A stretch of 64,000 nt of DNA from Stenotrophomonas maltophilia (GTDB lineage: Bacteria; Pseudomonadota; Gammaproteobacteria; Xanthomonadales; Xanthomonadaceae). The stretch spans positions 36,562 through 100,561 of the forward strand of contig DEZI01000017.1 of NCBI GenBank assembly GCA_002364755.1, read 5' to 3'. This document shows, in pieces, positions 58,168-64,000 of this stretch (within the stretch, counting starts at the first letter, position 1; every line of letters starts with the position of its first letter). The notes under the pieces were generated by a model. The model made no database searches. It was not told where the DNA came from and worked only from the letters and a program-made list of their open reading frames with translations. A program made the translations under genes and the position numbers.

Positions 58168-59421
58168 TCAAGGCTGAGGAGCCGCCGCTGACGCCCGCAG
58201 CGCCTCACGGTCCGGCTCGAATGTCAGCCGCTCCAACGCACGAGCCATTGCCCATTGGGCATGCCTCCGTGCCTCCCGGGCGATGTCCGGATCGGGCGCC
58301 AGCTGCAACGCAGCGAAGCCCTTCTGCAGCCGGATGTTGACCTCCAATGAGCCCGCGGCGTCGCGGGCAATGGGGGTGAAGACATCGTCGAACAGATCGC
58401 TGGCCTGCAGGGCGGACACGTGCACGTGCGGATACTGCACCTCGCCATCGGCAGCCTGCTGGCGGTACTCGGCCCAGCGGTGCAGCAGTCGCACACAGGT
58501 GCCGATCACATCGATGCAGGTGCCTGGGTCATTGATGGAGGCGGACATCGCGCGCTGACCCACCTCTGACAGCATGACAAGGCCATAACGCGGATCGTTG
58601 TCGATGGCCCGCGCGTCGCTGCAGCTCAGCGCTGCCAGCAGCTGGCGTCGCGTCTGGTCACTGACCACGCCCTCCACCTCCATCACGGGGCGAGCAGGGG
58701 TGGCGAAGGTGCCGATCTGGCAGTGCAGGTGGATGCGCAGCCGATTCCCAGAAGCCAGGTCTTCCAGTCGCGCCATGTCGATGTGCTCGACATAGGCGAT
58801 ACGCTCATCGGTCAGTGGCACAGCGCCGAATGCCACGGGTCGGCATGGCGCGCCGCCCAGCAGCGGGTCGGCCGCGCGGCGCTTCATTGCGGCCAGCGTG
58901 GCACGTTCGACCAGGTCGATGGTCTCCCCCAGCCGGCCAAAACGCGAGAACTGTTCGATGGCGCGCAGCAGCGTGATGGTGATGATCACAATCACGCCCA
59001 CCGTCGCACCGAACAGCACCAGCCTGCCACTGTCACCATACAGTCCAGTGCTAAGCGCGATCAGTCCGACGATGGAGAACAGGAACGCGCCGATGAAGGT
59101 CGCCAGCGCACCCTGCGCCCGGCTGTCCTCGATCAGCAGGCGAGCAGCCCGGGGCGTCGCACTGTTGGAGGCCGAGCCATAGGCCGACACCATGGTCGAC
59201 AGCGAGAACGTCGTAACCGTCAGCATGGACGCAGCGAGGATGCCAAGGATGTTCCCGACCGAATCAGCACCGATACGGGTGGCCAGCCCGGCCGGGATGA
59301 GGAACTTCAGGAACGCGCCGCCCAGCGCAGTGGCAACGCCCATCGCGCCATAAAGCGCGGAGCGGAACCACATCCGCCGCGTCACCCGGCCCAGGTAAAG
59401 TTTCCATCGGGTCAGCACCAT
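58168..59421 (-). CDS. DUF2254 predicted membrane protein
   Basis: 417 residues. Four hydrophobic helices in the first 160 residues (LGGAFLKFLIPAGLATRIG, LTVTTFSLSTMVSAYGSASN, ATFIGAFLFSIVGLIAL), then a soluble C-terminal domain. The pattern SASNSATPRAARLLIEDSRAQGALATFIGAFLFSI is diagnostic of DUF2254. Function unknown. Confidence 0.88.
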   Translation of the reverse strand: MVLTRWKLYLGRVTRRMWFRSALYGAMGVATALGGAFLKFLIPAGLATRIGADSVGNILGILAASMLTVTTFSLSTMVSAYGSASNSATPRAARLLIEDSRAQGALATFIGAFLFSIVGLIALSTGLYGDSGRLVLFGATVGVIVIITITLLRAIEQFSRFGRLGETIDLVERATLAAMKRRAADPLLGGAPCRPVAFGAVPLTDERIAYVEHIDMARLEDLASGNRLRIHLHCQIGTFATPARPVMEVEGVVSDQTRRQLLAALSCSDARAIDNDPRYGLVMLSEVGQRAMSASINDPGTCIDVIGTCVRLLHRWAEYRQQAADGEVQYPHVHVSALQASDLFDDVFTPIARDAAGSLEVNIRLQKGFAALQLAPDPDIAREARRHAQWAMARALERLTFEPDREALRASAAAPQP

Positions 59422-59539
59422 GCAGGCTCCAGGATCGACGTGCGCTCAGTAGATCCACGCCATGCGTGGATAGCCCAACAGACTGCAGAAAGCCACATAG
59501 CGAAAATGCCACTACTCTTTGGCGCCCCGCGAAGGCACC

Positions 59540-60304
59540 TCAGCCGGGCCATGGAACCCCGGTCTCCGACGTAGTGCCTTCAAACAAGGGCCGCCCGAAC
59601 CAATACCCCTGCATCAGCCGGATGCCCAGATCGGACAGGCAACGTGCCTCGTCAGCCATCTCAATGCCCTCGGCAATAACCTCGATGCCCAGCTCCCCAC
59701 ACATCCCGACGACCCCGGCCACGATGGCCCGGCGCGAAGGACTCTGGTGGATGCCCCGTATCAGCGCCATGTCCAGCTTGACGATATCGGGCTGGAAGTC
59801 GGCCAGTAGATTGAGCCCGGCAAAACCCGCCCCGAAATCATCAATCGCCGTCTTGAAACCGATGCGCTTGTACTCCGTCAGGATTTCCGCCAGCCACTTG
59901 CCGTCGTTGATTTCCTCGCCTTCCACGGTCTCGAAGATGATGCGCTCGATCGGGAAACCCTGGCGCCGTGCGGCATCCAGCGTGGAGCGGATGCACACCT
60001 CGGGCCGGTAGATGGCGTTGGGCAGGAAGTTGATCGAGAGAAGGGACCCCATCTGCAGCGAGGCGGCGGTCCGGATTGCCTTCTCCCGGCACGCCTGGTC
60101 GAACGCGTACTGGTGTTCCGTACCCACCTGCGGCAGTACCGAATGGGCCGACTCGCCGTCGGGGCCGCGCACGAGCGCCTCGTGCGCGAAGATCGCGCGT
60201 GACCGGATATCCACGATCGGCTGGAACGCGTAGCTGAAATCGAATCCAAGCACAGGTGCGTCCCGGCACAGGGCGCACCCGGCACGCTTGTCGGGGGTGG
60301 GCAT
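59540..60304 (-). CDS. Stand-alone EAL-domain protein of the BLUF-EAL (YcgF/BlrP1) type
   Basis: 254 residues, a single EAL domain without membrane segments. The segment FSYAFQPIVDIRSRAIFAHEALVRGPDGESAHSVL is typical of EAL domains found fused to BLUF in YcgF and BlrP1. The usual catalytic residues appear intact: EALVRG, SINFLPNAI, FETVEGEE, DDFGAGFAGL, VKLDM, EGIE. An N-terminal Cys pair (CALC, residues 10-13) is unusual. It may work with the free BLUF protein at 42754-43161, but this is only inferred. Confidence 0.87.
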   Translation of the reverse strand: MPTPDKRAGCALCRDAPVLGFDFSYAFQPIVDIRSRAIFAHEALVRGPDGESAHSVLPQVGTEHQYAFDQACREKAIRTAASLQMGSLLSINFLPNAIYRPEVCIRSTLDAARRQGFPIERIIFETVEGEEINDGKWLAEILTEYKRIGFKTAIDDFGAGFAGLNLLADFQPDIVKLDMALIRGIHQSPSRRAIVAGVVGMCGELGIEVIAEGIEMADEARCLSDLGIRLMQGYWFGRPLFEGTTSETGVPWPG

Positions 60305-60610
60305 GGAATGCGCTCTCTGGACGGCAGGGGCGGGCAGTGTAGCCCCTGCGCCGACAAGGCCAGGTGCAGGCGCGCCGCAGCCACATGCCGGCCCGGATTA
60401 CTTCAGGCAGGCGCGATCCTGGTGGTGCACCGCCATTGTCTGCAGCACAAAGGAACGGCCCCGCCTTCCGTGCACGCCTGCGCGCCGGCACCCGCATCGT
60501 CAAGGTCAACGGGGCATCTTATTCCACTGCAGGCCTGCTGGCGGCAGTCCGCCGCCCGCGCGCCTTGGAGTGAAGGCGCTGGACTGCACTGGCCGGGACG
60601 CGCTGAACGG
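60305..60610 (+). other. Intergenic region with possible PDZ-like peptidase remnant
   Basis: 306 bases between the EAL gene and the photolyase gene end. On the plus strand, 60463-60573 encodes LRAGTRIVKVNGASYSTAGLLAAV, resembling the PDZ-type end of M61 peptidases (GM-x-VVAVNG-x-x-YS-x-x-LLDAI). No start or upstream part exists, so it would be a fragment. Nothing else recognised. Confidence 0.3.
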
Positions 60611-62146
60611 CTACAGCGCGTCCAGGTTGCGCCGCAGTGCGTCCGCCTGCTGGGCCAAAGCGTCGCGGCGGCTGGCCGGCATACGCGCCAGCTGCCGGTA
60701 GGGCATCTCCAGGCGAGCATTGCCGCTCAGTGTCGCGGCGTTGCGGGACAGGAAATCCCAGTAGAGGGCGTTGAAGGGGCAGGCCCGGGGCCCGGTCGGC
60801 TGATCATGCCGGTACACGCATCGCCCGCAATGGTCACCCATGCGGTGCAGATAGGCGGCAGCGGAGATGTAGGGCTTGGTTGCGAGCAGGCCCGCATCGG
60901 CGAACTGGCTCATGCCCACCGTATTGGGCAGTTCCACCCACTCGAATGCGTCGATGTAGATGCCAAGGTACCACTGGTGCAGGGCATGCGGATCCAGACC
61001 GGCGAGCAGGGCGAAGTTGCCGATCACCATCAGCCGCTCGATATGGTGGGTGTGGGCATTGGCCAGCGAGCGGCCTATCGCGCTGCGGACGCACGCCATG
61101 CGCGTGTTGCCGGTCCAGAACCATTCCGGCAACGGGCGGGCATGGCCAAACGCATTGCTGCGCTCGTAGCCCGGCATCTTTGCCCAGTACACGCCGCGCA
61201 CATACTCCCGCCATCCCAGAACCTGGCGGATGTAACCCTCCACCGAGGCAAGCGGCGCAAGACCCTCGCGGCCCGCCAACTCCACCCGCCCAATCACCTC
61301 CCTCGGCGAGAGCATCTTCGCGTTCAGCGCAAACGACAGCAGCGAATGGAACAGGCGCGATGCCTGCGCACTGATCGCATCCTGGTAATCGCCGAAATGC
61401 GGCAGGCCATGTTCAATGAACGCGTCGAGCTGCTGCAGAGCCTCGGCCCGGTCCAGCGGCCAGCGCAGCGCATGCGCGCTGGGATCGCCAAAGCTGGCCA
61501 CGCCGGCATCGCGGATCGTCTGCCACAGCAGGCTGTGATCGTGGGTGGGCCGCAGGTCCGGTGGCTCGGGCGGGTCGCCCGGCCAAGCCTTGCGGTTCTC
61601 CGCGTCGAAGTTCCAGCGGCCACCCAGCGGTCCGCCATCGGATTCAAGCAGCACCCCGTGGCGCTGCCGCATGTAGCGGTAGAACACTTCCATCGTCCAA
61701 CGGTCGCCACCCCTGTTGCCGAAGATCTGCGCCACCTCATCGCGAGTGGCCAGGAAGTGCTCACTGTCCACGCATCGCACGGCGATGGCCTGCTGCGCCG
61801 CGTACTGGCGCAGCTGCTGATCCAGCCGCCATTCGTCCGGCGCCTGGTATTCCAACTGGTCGGCCCCGTGGTGGTGCACAAACCGGGTCAGGTTGTCGGG
61901 CAGTGATTGCCGGTTGGCAGGGTCATCAATGGCGAGGTAGCAGACCCGGTGCCCGGCCTCACGCAACTGCCCCGCGAAGCGGCGCATCGCTGCGAAGATG
62001 GCCAGGATCTTCTGCGCGTGATGCATCACGTAATCCGTCTCCTGGCGGATCTCCATCAGCACATACACCACATCAGCCGAGCGTTCGGCGAACCAGGGGT
62101 GGCACGGATTGAGCTGATCCCCCAGCACCAGGCGCAGGCAGGTCAC
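60611..62146 (-). CDS. Cryptochrome/photolyase, FeS-BCP (PhrB-like) class
   Basis: 511-residue flavoprotein of the bacterial (6-4)-photolyase/cryptochrome class. It starts LRLVLGDQLNPCHPWF, the family's opening. Four likely iron-sulfur ligands are present: Cys in TRMACVRSAIG, two in GDHCGRCVY and one in PRACPFNAL. NAHTHHIERLMVIGNFALL, with the family's adjacent histidines, and DAFEWVELPN match the FAD-binding region. The GTG at 62146 is taken as start because AGGAG lies 8 bases upstream and the length then fits. A strict ECF promoter lies about 91 bases upstream. PhrB-type enzymes repair UV lesions with light. Confidence 0.93.
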   Translation of the reverse strand: MTCLRLVLGDQLNPCHPWFAERSADVVYVLMEIRQETDYVMHHAQKILAIFAAMRRFAGQLREAGHRVCYLAIDDPANRQSLPDNLTRFVHHHGADQLEYQAPDEWRLDQQLRQYAAQQAIAVRCVDSEHFLATRDEVAQIFGNRGGDRWTMEVFYRYMRQRHGVLLESDGGPLGGRWNFDAENRKAWPGDPPEPPDLRPTHDHSLLWQTIRDAGVASFGDPSAHALRWPLDRAEALQQLDAFIEHGLPHFGDYQDAISAQASRLFHSLLSFALNAKMLSPREVIGRVELAGREGLAPLASVEGYIRQVLGWREYVRGVYWAKMPGYERSNAFGHARPLPEWFWTGNTRMACVRSAIGRSLANAHTHHIERLMVIGNFALLAGLDPHALHQWYLGIYIDAFEWVELPNTVGMSQFADAGLLATKPYISAAAYLHRMGDHCGRCVYRHDQPTGPRACPFNALYWDFLSRNAATLSGNARLEMPYRQLARMPASRRDALAQQADALRRNLDAL

Positions 62147-62236
62147 GAAACGCTCCTGGGCAAGCGGAATGGCACGAGTGGGGGCGGCGGCAAGGACATT
62201 CGGGGTTCTGGCGCGGTGGCTGATTACCTGGATGCC

Positions 62237-62263
62237 TACGCAGCGGGGGCCGCGCTGGATGCA
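62237..62263 (-). promoter_or_regulatory. Predicted ECF promoter of the photolyase gene
   Basis: Minus strand TGCATCCA (62263-62256), 12 bases, CTGCGTA (62243-62237). Its -35 lies within the palindrome TGGATGCATCCA (62256-62267), shared with the divergent DUF2256 promoter. Confidence 0.75.
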
Positions 62264-62286
62264 TCCAATTCCCCGCTCAGCGCGTA
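62260..62286 (+). promoter_or_regulatory. Predicted ECF promoter of the DUF2256 gene
   Basis: Plus strand TGCATCCA (62260-62267), 12 bases, GCGCGTA (62280-62286). The -35 uses the other half of the TGGATGCATCCA palindrome. The DUF2256 start is only 9 bases after the -10, so its message would have almost no leader. Confidence 0.6.
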
Positions 62287-62294
62287 GGACGGCT

Positions 62295-62450
62295 ATGGCA
62301 AAGATGAAAAAACGGGCAGACCTGCCGCAGAAGATCTGCGCGACCTGTGGCCGACCCTTCGCCTGGCGGCGCAAGTGGGCGCGTGATTGGGACAATGTGC
62401 GCTATTGCTCGGACCGCTGCCGCGACCAGCGTGGGCGACCGGGCGGCTAG
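62295..62450 (+). CDS. DUF2256 small zinc-finger protein, photolyase-associated
   Basis: 51 residues with four Cys (KICATCGRPFAWRRKWARDWDNVRYCSDRCRDQRG) in a CxxC-x~19-CxxxC arrangement. Pfam DUF2256 is commonly encoded beside cryptochrome/photolyase genes; here it is divergent from one. ATG 62295 is preferred; AGGACGGCT precedes it. Role unknown; the basic, zinc-binding nature suggests nucleic-acid binding. Confidence 0.85.
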   Translation: MAKMKKRADLPQKICATCGRPFAWRRKWARDWDNVRYCSDRCRDQRGRPGG

Positions 62451-62539
62451 TCGAACACGGCTGGCAAACGCGTCCTTCATCGCAACACCGGCACAATAGC
62501 GCGCTTTCCCCGCAGAACAGGGAGGCCAGTGGCGCCATC

Positions 62540-63637
62540 GTGAGAGCCCTTTCCTTTATTGCCGCCAGCGTGCTGGCAAGTACCGCATTCCAGGCCAGTG
62601 CAGCAGAAGCCGATCGGGATGCAACTCCGTATTTCGAGCCCGGCGGTGCTGTGCGATTCAACTATGGCTGGCTCGACTACGCGCCTACCAGTCGCCTGCA
62701 GCTGGAACTGCTGCAGGCAGACATCGATGCCGGAGCCGGACCTTTCTCCTTTTCCGCGCAGTACCGCTGGTACGACGGCTTCCACGCCGTGCACCATGCC
62801 TATGCTGGCTGGCAGTTTTCCGAACAGACCCAGCTCAAGGCCGGCATCCAGCAGGTGCCGTTCGGGCTGTTGCCCACAGCGTCGCAGAGCTTCTGGTTCG
62901 GGTCGGGCTACTACCTGGGTATCGAGGATGACTACGATCCCGGGCTGGTGCTGGCCCACACCCGTGGCGACACCACTTGGCATGTTGGCTGGTTCTCCGG
63001 CGATGAATACGGCACCGGCGCCCGTTACGACCGCTATTCGTTCGATGTGGCGCAGACCGACGCGCTGCCGTACCGCGAGCGGCAGCGGCTGCATGCTCGG
63101 GTAGAGCAGACGCGCAGCTGGGCAGGGGGCGACCTGTTGCTGGGCGCGTCAGCCTTTGCAGGCCAGGTGCAGAACACGCAGACGCGCCGCCATTACGGGC
63201 ACCAGGGTGCGGCCGTGCACGCACAGTGGAGGCGCGATGGCTGGACGACGCAACTGCAATGGGCGCGCTACCGCTACGACATTCCCGGCAAGCGCATCGC
63301 CATGTCAGCCTTCCAGGCGCCGTTCGAGATTGCAGCGCAGGCCGATGTGCCAAGTGCGAATGTGGCCTACTCGTTTGCGCGAAAGGGCATGCTGGACAAC
63401 CTGACCTGCTACAACAACCTCAGCATGACGCGCCCGGTGGGACACAGCGCCGGCGTACGCGATTCGTGGCAGAACGTCACCGGCTGCAGCCTGCAGAAGG
63501 GCATCATGACCACCTACGTCGACTGGATTGCCGGCCGCGACATGTGGTTTGCCGGCGGCGAGGGCATCGGCATCAACGATGGCGGCCCCTCGCAGTGGCA
63601 TTCCCGGTTGAACGTGAATGTCGGGTTCTATTTCTGA
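62540..63637 (+). CDS. Outer-membrane porin (OprP/OprO-like)
   Basis: 365 residues with a signal peptide (LSFIAASVLASTAFQASA) and a barrel of alternating strands (VRFNYGWLDY, FSFSAQYRWYDGFHAVHHAYAGWQFSEQTQLKAGIQQVPFGL) ending in NVNVGFYF, a typical barrel C-terminus. The layout resembles phosphate/pyrophosphate-selective porins, although selectivity cannot be told. The start is GTG 62540, since the signal sequence begins there; a GGAGG lies 14 bases upstream. Confidence 0.75.
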   Translation: MRALSFIAASVLASTAFQASAAEADRDATPYFEPGGAVRFNYGWLDYAPTSRLQLELLQADIDAGAGPFSFSAQYRWYDGFHAVHHAYAGWQFSEQTQLKAGIQQVPFGLLPTASQSFWFGSGYYLGIEDDYDPGLVLAHTRGDTTWHVGWFSGDEYGTGARYDRYSFDVAQTDALPYRERQRLHARVEQTRSWAGGDLLLGASAFAGQVQNTQTRRHYGHQGAAVHAQWRRDGWTTQLQWARYRYDIPGKRIAMSAFQAPFEIAAQADVPSANVAYSFARKGMLDNLTCYNNLSMTRPVGHSAGVRDSWQNVTGCSLQKGIMTTYVDWIAGRDMWFAGGEGIGINDGGPSQWHSRLNVNVGFYF

Positions 63638-63682
63638 TCTCGCGCGCCTGATGGCGTGCCTTCCGCCTCGTCAATCGCCCGG

Positions 63683-63994
63683 CTACAACCGCTTGCTCAT
63701 GAAAACCCGAGCATGTCCCGGCGCGTAATCCTGCAGCCGCGCGAAACACGCATACCCGTGCCGCGCGTAGAACCCCTCGGCCTGCCAATCAAACGTATCC
63801 AGCCGCGCACAATGCGCGCCCAGCCAACACGCCCGGCGCTCGCACAACACCTGAATCTCCAGCCAGCCCAAGGCCACTTCGGCAAGGATGCCGCCCAGCA
63901 GAGAGCCGTCGCAATCCCGCATCACCCATCGGATGTGTGTCTCCGCAGCGTCGCGATTGGACGTGCGGTAGAAGCCGCCGTGCGTGGCCAAGCG
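63683..63994 (-). pseudogene. GNAT acetyltransferase remnant lacking the acetyl-CoA motif
   Basis: The reading frame encodes about 100 residues resembling a GNAT enzyme (GGILAEVALGWLEIQVL, LDTFDWQAEGFYARHGYACFARLQDYAPGHARVFMSKRL). Between WLEIQVL and CERRACWLG the glycine-rich motif A (R/Q-x-x-G-x-G/A), needed for acetyl-CoA binding, is absent, as if about 20 codons had been lost in frame. An in-frame TAG at 63997-63995 lies just upstream, and no ATG or GTG precedes the homologous part. The window ends 6 bases later, so the 5' side is unseen. Confidence 0.55.
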
Positions 63995-64000
63995 CTACCG

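Noticed and set aside
60463..60573. Complete small gene between the EAL and photolyase genes
   Set aside because: No start codon or ribosome site in the right place; only a PDZ-like fragment is recognisable.

Overview
The window is GC-rich chromosomal DNA of a Stenotrophomonas species (S. maltophilia complex or close relative). The evidence is the xanthomonad gene content, a protein with the C-terminal XVIPCD signal of Xanthomonas/Stenotrophomonas type IV secretion effectors, and several short GTAG-headed palindromes that look like SMAG repeats. I saw no rRNA, tRNA, CRISPR array, prophage or insertion sequence. The ends cut a fatty acid desaturase (left) and a damaged acetyltransferase (right).

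Layout. 1-3.6 kb: desaturase, an unknown 255-aa protein, an ECF sigma factor with a ChrR-type anti-sigma, and a Rossmann-fold protein. 3.6-8.7 kb: bacteriophytochrome, response regulator and hybrid kinase in one operon. 9-14 kb: zinc-ribbon protein, TspO, AsmA-like protein and the XVIPCD effector. 14.1-19.5 kb: a six-gene stressosome-type module (RsbR, RsbS, RsbT, ATPase-SpoIIE phosphatase, kinase, hybrid kinase). 19.5-30.4 kb: small envelope proteins, TonB receptor, HAD phosphatase, a decayed divergent gene pair, isochorismatase with a threonine-rich leader, GAF protein, nuclease, and a TetR/DJ-1 pair. 30.6-42 kb: LysR-YeiH, transporters, alginate-type porin, fasciclin, EAL protein and ClcA. 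42-48.2 kb: HTH gene, BLUF photoreceptor, second zinc-ribbon protein, GlgX and a LOV kinase. 48.3-55 kb: stress SDR, GH15 glucosidase and a hydrolase/GMC/SDR operon. 55-64 kb: ArsB-like transporter, MFS, DUF2254, EAL, photolyase, DUF2256 and porin.

The main observation is a shared promoter: TGCATCCA, exactly 12 bases, then a 7-mer ending GCGTA. It stands directly upstream of six genes: the sigma factor, the divergent 255-aa gene, the desaturase, tspO, the photolyase and DUF2256. A looser copy precedes the fasciclin gene. Since the anti-sigma keeps all eight metal ligands of Rhodobacter ChrR, I infer a singlet-oxygen/photo-oxidative regulon scattered over about 62 kb. The window also codes for three classical photoreceptors (bacteriophytochrome, BLUF, LOV kinase) besides the photolyase, so light sensing and light damage are a recurring theme. 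All motif searches were by eye and not exhaustive.
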